Assembly: GCF_900496995.4 (NCBI RefSeq)
Contig: NC_044004.1
Span: forward strand, 49,196,224-49,260,223
From: Aquila chrysaetos chrysaetos
Taxonomy: Eukaryota > Chordata > Aves > Accipitriformes > Accipitridae
Length of the DNA stretch: 64,000 nt
Direction: 5' to 3'
In this document: positions 9,778 to 19,700 of the stretch, one piece after another
Numbering within the stretch: position 1 is the first letter of the stretch
Layout of the letters: each line of letters opens with the position of its first letter
The notes under the pieces: model-generated
What the model saw: the letters and a program-made list of their open reading frames with translations, nothing else
Databases searched by the model: none
Told to the model about the DNA's origin: nothing
Translations under genes and position numbers: made by a program

Positions 9778-10128
9778 TTCATTTGTAAATTACAATGGCA
9801 TTGTTAGGAACCAGTCAGGGATGTGGTAACAGGAGGAAAAAGTACAGAAATTATGTACATTCAGCTACATATATGTAGAAAAGTGTATGAAGTCCAACAT
9901 GGCTTCCAAAAATCATAGTTATGGGCAGAGATTTTTAAAGATCAGAGTATCAAATCACTGGAAAGACTAAAGTGGGTCTTCCTCATGTAGTAAGATGATA
10001 ACTTTCTATACACAACAAAGCAGGTTCTCCTTAGGCAGAAAAATAAAAAAGAAAAATTGCTTGGGAGGAAGAAACACTGACATATCTCCTTTGTGGAAAT
10101 ACACTGAAAGAGGGGCTGCCGACTTGTT

Positions 10129-12510
10129 CTATGACTTCAGGGCCCCTTTCAAGTTATCCCAAAACATCTCCTGCTGCTCTTCTTCAAGAGGCCACTCCAG
10201 GTAGGTCTTTGTGTTCATGATCTTCCGCAGCTTGCAGAACCTCTTGGGAATCGCCTTGCTCTGGATGGGCTCCAGGAGGACGAGAATCGCTGCATCGTTG
10301 TTCTCATCAAAGAGGCGGAAGTGCGAGAAGTCCAGCTCGTATTTGCACCACTCGCTCTGCACAAAGTGCTCGGACAGCACAAAGAGCGTTTTGTGGCTCT
10401 TCTCTATGGAGTCGATGATGTTGTCCACGATCCACTTCCCAGGCACAAAGTCCCGCTTGTGGAGGCAGAGCCGAAAGGGGGGGCAGGCCTGCTCCAGCTC
10501 CCGCACCATGATGTTTTCCACCCAGTCGGAGTCGTTCTCGCTGTAGGAGACAAAAGCGTCGTAGCAGATGTCCTTCAGGGGGGCTCGCTTGGGCTTCCGC
10601 TTGGCTTGGAGCCATGCCCAGGTCATTCTCAGGTACCAGACCGCGTGGTACTTGTAGCCGATGGCCACCAGGATGAGGATGACCAGGAACAGCAGGACGC
10701 AGATCGACGACACTACGAGGGACCTGTGGCACTCCATCAGGGAGAGATGCACGGCTCCAACCTGCGTCCCTCTCACTGCCAGCGGAGAGTCACAGACATA
10801 CTTCTCCGGCCACCCCACCAGCACCTGGGCTATGCTGGCCTCGTGGTGGATGAAGGAGAGGAATTCACAGGAGCAGATGAAGTTGTTGTCGCTGGCGTCC
10901 AGCAGCTCCATTTTCCTGAAGGACTCAAACTCTTCCCTGGAGAAACTGTTGAGCTTGTTTCTTCTGATTGACATGGCCACTAAGTTAGGAACGGGCGCGG
11001 CACCAGGCAAGGCCTTCAGCTGGTTTTTTGCGAGGTACAGCTCTTTGAGAAATGGGAGTTGCAGTCCAAACTCCTTCAGGTTGTTAGCGCTAACATCCAA
11101 AACTTCCAGCGTTGGGGGAATGCAAGTCGTTAGTGTAGGAATTTGAGTGCTGGAGAGGTTTAAATATTTCAGGGTTTGGGGCCATTCACACACATCTGGA
11201 ATCTCACCAAAATTATTTTGGCTAATGTCAAGATTAACCAGTTTGGGTAGACGAGTTACAGAATTTGCAGTCTGTTTCAGAGATTTTAGAGAGTTTTGAC
11301 TTAGATTTAAAGTTTGCAATGAAGGCCAAGCATCTGCACATATTGTCTCATTTAAGCGATTATTTACAAGCAAATTATCATGAAAGTCCAGATACAGAAG
11401 TGACGAAAAATGTTTTGCAAGTTTGCATGGTACCATGAAAACTTTAGAGCTTGCAATGGTGAGTCTTTTCAGCTTGTTTATTTGTGACTCCATACCGTCC
11501 AGGTCAAAAAACAAATAAAAATTCTGAATCATTATATTTATTACTGATATCGTTTCAACAAAACTTTGCCCACTGCTTGCGATTTCTTCAATATCCCATG
11601 CTCCTTTCCCCTGAAGCACACAATCAATTGCCTCAATCTCTTGCAAAGATTTTATTTCCTTCAGTAATACTATTATTCGGCTAATATATTGATCTGTGAA
11701 TGAAGCATCTTTAAACGTAAGCTTTCGTATCCTAAAAGGAAGTGTAGAGTTCTGCACCATGCTTTTTTTTTCAATCTCTAATTTGATTTCTCTCACTTCT
11801 AACCAAGTGACAGAGTGCAGAAGGTCACTGACGACTGCTGAGAATATATTAATACTTCTTACGTTTATGATCATGTGATTTATCTTCTTAATTGATTTCA
11901 AACTTCCTGGCTCATACTGACTGAGATTGCCACCGTCAATCCACAACTTGTCAAGAAACTCAATGCCCTCAAAGTTCCCTCGCCTTAGCGTGGAGAGCTG
12001 TGGGTTGCCCAGGTGGAGAGAGCTCAGGTTCCTCAGGCTAGAAAAGGGGGAGCTTTCCCCCAGCTCTCTGTAGGAGTTCCCTTGAAGGTGGAGGTGCTGG
12101 AGCAAAAAGAGGTGCCCAAACCATGCAGGGTACAAGTGAGCCAAGCTGTTATTTGATAAGTCCAAGAGCTCCAGTTTCCCAAGGGAGCGAAACGAGTCCT
12201 TGTCTATGGAGCTGATTTCGTTGGACTGCAGCAGCAGGGCTCTCAGGTTCACAGCCTGCTGCAGATCCTGGGATCGGATGTGCTTTATCCTATTGTGGGC
12301 CAGGTTTAACACTGTGATTTTGCCCGTGAGCCCTGGGGGAACAAAGTCCAAGCCCATGGAAGAGCAGTTGCAAAGCTGAGTGGCATCGCACGAAGGACAA
12401 GCCTGCTCCAGCACTTGCTCTTCAGAGAGGTTTGCAGCTAAGACCACGTAGATGGCCCACACTTGCCAGGTGTGTGTAGTTCTTGATTTGTGTTTTCTTT
12501 GGTTGAACAT
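10129..12510 (-). CDS. TLR2A: Toll-like receptor 2, type 1-like paralogue (complete)
   Basis: Complete 793-residue TLR2, the length I recall for chicken TLR2 type 1. Type I plasma-membrane receptor for bacterial lipoproteins, acting as a heterodimer with TLR1-family members. Order of parts: residues 15-29 hydrophobic signal peptide; LRRNT with cysteines 38, 41, 47 and 49; about 19-20 leucine-rich repeats; LRRCT 546-595 (CSCEF...ECH); membrane helix about 597-618; TIR domain from about 649 with box 1 YDAFVSYS, BB loop RDFVPG (686-691, with the signalling proline) and box 3 FW (783-784). The pocket-region motifs FYLFFDL and KVFMVP are present. The start ATG lies 6 bases after a splice acceptor, and no other in-frame ATG exists before the signal peptide. 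The N-terminus (MFNQRKHKSR) is longer than in copy 1. Residues 241-427 (11230-11790) diverge strongly from copy 1; outside them only about 11 differences occur in roughly 1,530 shared bases, implying gene conversion. The type 1 label is inferred from length. Confidence 0.97.
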   Translation of the reverse strand: MFNQRKHKSRTTHTWQVWAIYVVLAANLSEEQVLEQACPSCDATQLCNCSSMGLDFVPPGLTGKITVLNLAHNRIKHIRSQDLQQAVNLRALLLQSNEISSIDKDSFRSLGKLELLDLSNNSLAHLYPAWFGHLFLLQHLHLQGNSYRELGESSPFSSLRNLSSLHLGNPQLSTLRRGNFEGIEFLDKLWIDGGNLSQYEPGSLKSIKKINHMIINVRSINIFSAVVSDLLHSVTWLEVREIKLEIEKKSMVQNSTLPFRIRKLTFKDASFTDQYISRIIVLLKEIKSLQEIEAIDCVLQGKGAWDIEEIASSGQSFVETISVINIMIQNFYLFFDLDGMESQINKLKRLTIASSKVFMVPCKLAKHFSSLLYLDFHDNLLVNNRLNETICADAWPSLQTLNLSQNSLKSLKQTANSVTRLPKLVNLDISQNNFGEIPDVCEWPQTLKYLNLSSTQIPTLTTCIPPTLEVLDVSANNLKEFGLQLPFLKELYLAKNQLKALPGAAPVPNLVAMSIRRNKLNSFSREEFESFRKMELLDASDNNFICSCEFLSFIHHEASIAQVLVGWPEKYVCDSPLAVRGTQVGAVHLSLMECHRSLVVSSICVLLFLVILILVAIGYKYHAVWYLRMTWAWLQAKRKPKRAPLKDICYDAFVSYSENDSDWVENIMVRELEQACPPFRLCLHKRDFVPGKWIVDNIIDSIEKSHKTLFVLSEHFVQSEWCKYELDFSHFRLFDENNDAAILVLLEPIQSKAIPKRFCKLRKIMNTKTYLEWPLEEEQQEMFWDNLKGALKS

Positions 12511-12514
12511 TTTG

Positions 12515-12535
12515 CTCTAGGAAACAGAAAGGAGA
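12515..12535 (-). other. 3' splice acceptor before TLR2 copy 2 coding exon
   Basis: The minus strand reads CTTTCTGTTTCCTAG with AG at 12518-12517, then AGCAAAATG. The polypyrimidine tract is good. This places the whole coding region of copy 2 in one exon and implies a non-coding exon further upstream (higher coordinates), which I could not locate with confidence. Confidence 0.65.
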
Positions 12536-12872
12536 GAAGGTAGTGTCGACTTTTAGTTTTGAACAGCAACTGAAAACAATTGAAGACCTGTGCAATTTTA
12601 TTAGGAAGTTCAGATTCAATTTTTTTCTTGTAAGAGATATCCTCTGACATCAGTCTTCCCCTCTTACTTCAGCTGCTCAGTCCTGCAAACATGGCATTCT
12701 ACTTATCTCTGGATGACAGCCATAACATGTCTCAACGGTCATAAAGGACCATTCTCAACAGCCTGCCTTTTCATAGACGTATTGGCTATGGCCCTTGCCT
12801 CTTACATCTCTTGCATTACACTGCCTCTCAGCAACGAAGCTACAGCTGGATGTTTCAACCCTAAACAGGGGA
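12536..12872. other. 5' flank/intron of TLR2 copy 2, no gene seen
   Basis: About 340 bp between the splice acceptor and the CR1 element. No repeat or motif recognised. Confidence 0.4.
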
Positions 12873-13764
12873 AGATGGCTAGATCATCAATGATCTGGAT
12901 GAGGGGATCAAGTGCACCGTCAGCAAGTTTGCAGACAACACCAAGTTGGGAGGCAGGGTTGATCTGCTTGAGGGCAGAAAGGCTCTACAGAGGGATCTGG
13001 ACAGGCTGGATCGATGGGCTGAGGCCAACTGTATGAGGTTCCACAAGGCTCAGTGCCGGGTCCTGCACTTGGGTCACAACAACCCCATGCAGCGCTACAG
13101 GCTTGGGGAAGAGTGGCTGGAAAGCTGCCTGGCAGAGAAAGACCTGGGGGTGCTGGTTGACAGCTGGCTGAATGTGAGCCAGCACAGAAGGGAACTGGGC
13201 AGGTACAGCGTGGGAAATACCAAGTGATTGTTCCCCTGTACTGGGCACTGGTGAGGCCGCACCTCGAATACAGTGTTCAGTTTTGGGCCCCTCACTACAG
13301 GAAAGACATTGAGGTGCTGGAGCGTGTCCAAAGAAGAGCAACGAAGCTGGTAAAGGGCCTGGAGCACAAGTCTTATGAGGAGCAGCTGAGGGAACTGGGC
13401 TTGTTTAGTCTAGAGAAAAGGAGGCTGAAGGGAGACCTTATCGCTCTCTACAACTACCTGAAAGGAGGTTGTAGTGAGGTGGGTGTCAGTCTCTTTTCCC
13501 AAGTCACAAGCAATAGGATAAGAGAAAGCAGCCTCGAGTTGCTCCAGGGGAGGTTTAGATTGGATATTAGGAAAAATTTCTTCACCGAAAGGGTTATGAA
13601 GCACTGGAACAGGCTGCCCAGGGAAGTGGTGGAGTCACCATCCCTGGAGGCACTTAAAAGACATGTAGACATGGTGCTTAGGGACATGGTTTAGTGGAGG
13701 ACTTGGCAGTGTTAGGTCAACGCTTGGAGTCAATAATCTTAACCTAAATGATTCTATGATTCTA
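12873..13764 (+). mobile_element. CR1 LINE 3' fragment (reverse transcriptase end, broken)
   Basis: A 5'-truncated non-LTR retrotransposon of the avian CR1 family. Its start ATCAATGATCTGGATGAGG and its reverse-transcriptase C-terminal motifs ([54 protein letters not shown]) are typical. It ends in the CR1 3' tail ATGATTCTATGATTCT. The coding frame is broken near 13222. There, bases 13181-13222 are a foreign 42-bp patch that replaces the normal segment between the NVSQ and VIVPLY motifs and shifts the frame. It is an inactive copy. Confidence 0.92.
13181..13222 (+). repeat. 42-bp patch inside CR1 identical to 6504-6545
   Basis: Exact 42-base match to unique sequence 6.7 kb to the left. CR1 elements, as I know them, encode a stretch of about 24 residues here (CAQVAKKANG-like), which is missing. 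The patch looks like filler DNA copied during repair of a break within the CR1. Confidence 0.65.
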
Positions 13765-16700
13765 AATGCTCACAGCCTTCACAGCGTTAGCCTGTCCTTC
13801 TAGCATGGCCACCTGTGAGGCAGAAGCCTGAACAGACCGTGTCCTCCCTCTCAGCCCTTTGAGTAGGCTGTGGCTTCTGACACCGCAGGCTTTTCCGAAA
13901 GAGATTTTGGGGTCCCCTGCGTAGAGTCTCACCAGCCTCAGGGCTTCTAAAAAGCAGAGCTGCGTAGGCTCCTGGCACACCCTTTTACATACCGTGTAAG
14001 CAATTTACATTCTTTACTGGAAAGGCAGAACAAGCTGATATGCAACCAAACGAGTCTATCGCCCTTTTCTGTAAATCAACACTGGTAATAGACGGGAACT
14101 GGATGTTACTGTCACCCTATAAACAGTGGATGTAATTAGAACATTACTGATTTTAATTTACAGAAGGGCTGTGTTTCCTGCCATGGGTGCCAAAGAACAT
14201 TTCATCATTGGCTACACCAGAAAATGTCACTTATTAAAGCTCACAAGCTGCTGTAAACAGCTCCAGTACTGCAGACAAACAGTATCCCCAAATCCTGAAT
14301 ATGCAGAGAGTAAATACTTACCTTGTCTACTGCATGCTGTGTTTCAGTCTCCTCGTGTGCTGATCATGTACTCTGGGATCCAAGTAGTCACCTCCTACCT
14401 TCAAGTACAACGAAAGCTGGAAACCCTTTGGCAGGTCTGATGCGACGACAGTCCTGGAGTGAGAAAATATTTCAGCCCGTGCTCCTCAAACAAAACTTTA
14501 TGTTGACAGTTTCCCAACGTCCTCTAACTACTCAGCCAGTGAAGCATACCAGTTTGCCCAGCTTTTCTTTAGTGGCTGCTTCCCTAAGGAGACCATGGCT
14601 TCTGAAGAGTTCAGCGTTGTCTGGCCTGCACGACACTGCCCTTCAAACTCACATTTCAACCACTTCTATTGCTGCTGCTGACTGGGGACACAAAAACGAT
14701 CATAGATCATGTTTGCACTCTCTTTGCAAGCTGAAATTCAGCGGCAGATCTCTCTCCTTTTGTCAGTCATTGCCCATCACTGGAAAGGCTGATGCAACCA
14801 TTTTGCGCAAGTCATTCTTTCACAATCGCTTCCTCCAGTATTAAGTGCAAAAATAGTTCCCAGGCAGAACTGCATTCACCTTCCTGTATCTCTGCTTTTG
14901 ATACTTATTGTTTGGTATGCACTGGCAGGGATGTTAATTGTACTGAGCAACAGAACATCTCGGCACACCCAAGTTATTTTGTTGTGTATGTTCTGTAAAA
15001 TGTTATCAATATATAGATTGATAAATAAATTATATTGATATAAATGTTGGAGTCAAATTGTTTAGTCAAAGAGAGTACTATAGAAACACTCAGTATCATT
15101 TCATTTCCTAGGACACTGCAGTCATACGTTATCAACAAATAGGAAATGCCTAAGAATGGGACTGATATTCTGTCTGAAAAACAAGCCTCGGTTTGTAAGA
15201 AAGTATCCCTCTGTAAATATCCAAGGCAATTCTGAGAGGGGAGGTTTGATGATTTTTATTTTAGCCTGACTGAATGGAAACACACGGCTGGTCAAATGGC
15301 CAGGGATACTGCATGCATAACGGGCTAGGGAGACTTCCTACCAGCTCTGAAAGGGAAACCCATTAAATCCAAACACCAAACCTTCCTACTGCATTTTCCA
15401 TTTTTTTTCTGTGCACAGAAATTGTCACGGTCTGCTGCCTACTTGCACTGAGAGGTACCTGCCTGGGAGCAGACAGACAGACGGATTCCTGCAAGCTGCT
15501 TGGCCACATGTCAGAGGGCCCACGGTGGCTTCTGTGTGCTCAAGGGTGGCAAAGCCCAGGCAGAAGCCTGAGTGTGTCTCATAACGACCTTCAGTCCTGC
15601 TACGTTAAAATTAGCGCTGCACGTTAGGTTAAGAACTCGACGCCTTCCAAAAAAAAGGAATTGAAAGACTGAGATACCCTTGTATTTTCTGTCTGTTACA
15701 CGGGATAGATGATAAGCCTAACAACGTTTTCAAAGCAGTTTTACTGGGGGAGTGGGGAATAGAGACAGAGCAGGGTGTGGGACACAGCAGAGAGGGGAAA
15801 TGGTGTTTTAGTGAAGGGATGTCACCAACTTCCCAAAAGCTGCCTCTTCCCTCTGGCACCTCTCAGCTGGAACAGTTCCCGTTCTCAAAAAGAGAAGACT
15901 TTCAGTTTTCAAAATGTTTTAAAATGTTAGTTCTGAGTTTGACGCGACTCATTCCTATATGTTTTTGTCATGAAACTTGCAACTCCTTGGTAAAGTTAAA
16001 TATAGTTAAATTTGTGAAGAGCTTTGAAGAAGACAACCACGTACGAGGCCACATACTTCATTGAATGCGTAGCAGACAAACTTTTTTGTGTGTTACCGCT
16101 TCACCACCACACATTCATGGAGACTCGAGGTAGGTGCTAGCTATTTTTTCAGAAGTACTGACTTTCTCCTAAAATCCAAGATCAGCCAACTCTCATCCTA
16201 CTTCTAAACTGGGCCGGGTTTCTGGTTTGTCTCAGAAAGAGAAGACCAGCGCGACCCTCTCCACCTTCCCATGCTGCAGTTCACAAACCAAGCAGTTCAG
16301 TTCAGCAAACTGCTTAGAAATCCAAGAAATCAGGGTGGGCCTTCTGCTTGTTTCCATCAGTAGGGAAAAAAGTCTACAAGCAGCACAACTTCTCTCTCTC
16401 TCATTCCAGGTCAGTTTATCAGGATTTATCAGGTTATCTGGAGTCAGGAAGGTCTGAGGATGCTCAAGGTGGCCAGAAATGCCCTCCACAGGCTGCTCCA
16501 CACACAGAGGCGAGGTACCAGCCAGCTGCCTTCCAGAGCATCAGCTTCCAAACTGAGCTGCAGCCTGGACTCAAAACAACTTCTTTTGAAATCAAAGAGT
16601 CTAAAGTAGGAGAAAACTGTTGTCTTTCAAGGTGAGAATACTGTTCATTTGTTTTTTCTCCAGAGTAACTGCATGTCTAGCATTGAACAAGGTTGCACCT

Positions 16701-19700
16701 TGTGGGTGCTTTCTCTCCTCCTCCAAGCTTAAGCTATGATTATCCTTCCTCTTTTATAGTGTTTAAAAAAGGCACATATCTCCACCTGTGCCAGTACATT
16801 ACTTTTTCCCAGCAGAAGGACACAGATCTGCAACAAGCTTGTGCTTTTGTAACAGCAGATTGTGACTGGTTCCAAGCCGAGGCACCACACAAGCAGATAG
16901 ATAGGGCTGAAACAGAGCTGTGGTCATCATGTTTGAAGCTCTTTTGCTTTAAATGTTACTGTTTATCTGACAGCAGCATAAGAAGCACACATTCCCCTTG
17001 GCCAGCTCTTTCTTGACCCCCTGGTACAGCCTGCTCAGCATTCCTGCCTCCTGCAGCTCAGTGCCGGGTCCCTGCATTGCCTCTGCTGGCAGAGGGACAG
17101 GCTCCTGCCACAACCCTCCTCCCCTAGTAAACTGCTGCTGCTAGACAGGGCAGCGACCAGCGATGGGGGGCTGTATCTGATGGGTGTTGACCAAAACAGA
17201 TGTAGAAACAGAAATATATCTATGTGGGACAGAACCCCATGGGAGTGGACTTGCTGATCAAAAACCACAAACCAAGTGGCAACACTAGTCCTCGGTCAGT
17301 CTGCCATCAGTTACAAGCGTTTTTTCACCGTTATATCCCCACTACCTCCTCTTTCTTCATCTGTGTCGTGTTACTCGGGGGAACGTGGCTTTAGAATCAG
17401 GCTCCAGTTGCTAGAGCCTTGCAGCCGTCTCCCCTCCGCCAGCCAGAGGTACTGACTCCTTCATCTCCTGCAGTACCTGGGCACGTCACACTCTTAAAAG
17501 CACTCCCCCTTCCCAGTCCCACATGACAGGATCCTGCAGCCCGTCTCCTCCCTTCCTCTCTTTCCTCCTCTGTGTCAGCATCCACACTCACAGCTGCTTT
17601 TTGCTTTTCCGCTGAGAAAGGACAAGTGAGCAGTGCAGAAGGGGCCCAACCCAGACGACACCCTGCCCCACACCCCAACCTCGAAAAAAGGCAGAAGGAG
17701 TAGAAAAGGAAGGGAGCTCACGAATCTGTTGGCCAGCTTGCAATAGGAGCAGAAACACTTTCCAAATCTTTGCAAGCAGCGCAAAACTGCTTCCTGATAC
17801 TTACCCCTGGTAAGCAGGATGCATCAGCGCATCAGCTCGCTGCAGCGGTGCCAGCTGGGCTGAGCCTGGGGCACTCTTCTTCCACCCCACCCTGGAAAGG
17901 GCTGGCGAGAAAGAGCAGTCAAATCTATGCTTGCAGTCTTTGGAGCAGGAGGTATAATACTTGTATAATTGAAAGCAGAACGGCTTGGCATCCTTACATG
18001 ATCCTGGAAGCAGAGCGTTGGCATGCACCGCTGGTGCCTACGCTTTAATCTGACTTGCAGGGCTTTGGGTATTCGTCTTCAAACTACAACAAAAAGGAAT
18101 ATTATAATGAAAAAGAAACAATTTTAACTTTGTCATGTTCCGTACCAGGCCTGTCCTGCCAGCAGCTCAATCCCCTGGTTAGATCCTCAGACTGAAAGTT
18201 TAAAAGCAAAGGAGCAGATTCCCTTTATTTTTCTTCTGGGCTATCCTTGCCCTGCCGTTGTGGCAGAGCATGATAATGCTGGGTAAATGGTTACTTATTT
18301 AACAGCCAGCCTTCGGGACTGCCTCTGCCAAGGAAGCAGGGTTGTGGGTTTTTTGTATCATATCCTTTCTGAAAGCATTCAATCAGAATAACATGACGTT
18401 GATTTGCTGCCTTAACAGAGGACATAGCAGGGAAGTTTGCAGGCTAAGACACCAAAGTTCATTCTAATAATATGGAAAGTTTTGTCTTCCTAGAACAGTT
18501 GCATCAGCATGACTCAGCAGGAGAAAAGCCCTAATTTCTCCCAAAATAATCCTGTTGAATATTTGACTCCCAAGGAAATTGCATCAACAGAAAGCAGCCT
18601 GCGTGCTAGGCAAAGCTGGAGAACACAGTTCCTTTCTTACTTTGCACTTTCTTAGGCGGGGTGAAAACAATTTGTTTCTGACAGGAATGTTAGTATTTTC
18701 CATTAATACGCAGCTATAAAACAGTAAATACCATAGCAAGTTTTGGCACCCTGTTCTGAAGACCGCTATGACAAACACACAAAACCCCGTTATCAGCATC
18801 ACACTAATTTGTTACTCCAAAATGCAAACTCAGGGAAAACACACCCGGAACGGGTCCCCCCAGCCATCGCTGCTTGCTCCCCAGACTTGCGTGGGGCTGG
18901 ATGCCAGTCAAGCACGCTGACGGGCAGCTCAGCCGCACACAAACGCTGGGCACACAGCGGGATCAAAGGCACCCGCTTACGAGCGTGCCTGCCACCGGAT
19001 TTCCTGGCATGCTGCAGGGAGTAAGGCAAAATATAAACTGATACCAACAACTAATGAAACTCCCTCAGCGCGTGAGTGGGGGAGGCCTGTCTGGAAATAC
19101 ATCTGGTTAAGTATAACTTCCTCTGAATGCCGCCCAGGGCTCCCTGCATCCCTGTGGACGGGGTCCAGCTCCCAGAGAAGATGCAGGGATGAGAACCAAA
19201 CATGGAAGCAGGTGCCCAAGACCCGTAAAAGGCTTGATCTCAGCTTTTCTTACAGGCTAGCTTGGCTGTATCAGCACTTATGTTTCCCATGTTCATAATC
19301 CTGAATGTCCACAGGCACTCCACAGGGACCCTAAACAGGCTGTAGGACTCGGGAACCTGAAACACAAACATCACGGTACCGGGACCTTGGAGGTCAGCCC
19401 AAACGTACCTCTCATCACCCGGGCAAACAGGCTCCCAGCTTGCCGCTGCTGAGGATCCATCCCCTGAAACGGACACCATCTGGAAATCACGTTTTCTTTT
19501 AATATATTTACTGCAATTTTCATAGTGTTAATTGGTTCAACATCATCAACATACAAAGCTATTTCTTCAGTTTTTTAGACACCTTCAGGAAATACCTCTG
19601 TGTAGCTTTCCAAAGTAGCACTTGCTTAGTATTTTGAAGGACTTTTTTGCCTATCTACATATATCGCACTCTTGCTGTGTCAATAAGCTTGCTTTGCTGT
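13765..19700. other. Intergenic sequence, no gene seen
   Basis: About 6 kb of unique sequence with many short overlapping open frames on both strands, none with recognisable protein features. It may contain a non-coding first exon and promoter of TLR2 copy 2. A good donor on the minus strand (GGG/GTAAGT, near 17804) is one possibility but has no further support. Confidence 0.45.

Noticed and set aside
12946..13694. Two consecutive open frames of 93 and 156 codons as possible host genes
   Set aside because: Both are pieces of CR1 reverse transcriptase separated by a frame-breaking patch, hence a dead retrotransposon.
17804..17950. Possible non-coding first exon and promoter of TLR2 copy 2 (donor GGG/GTAAGT on minus)
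   Set aside because: One good donor alone is weak evidence. There is no kappa-B palindrome or similarity to the copy 1 candidate exon, and other donors (for example near 14320) fit equally well.
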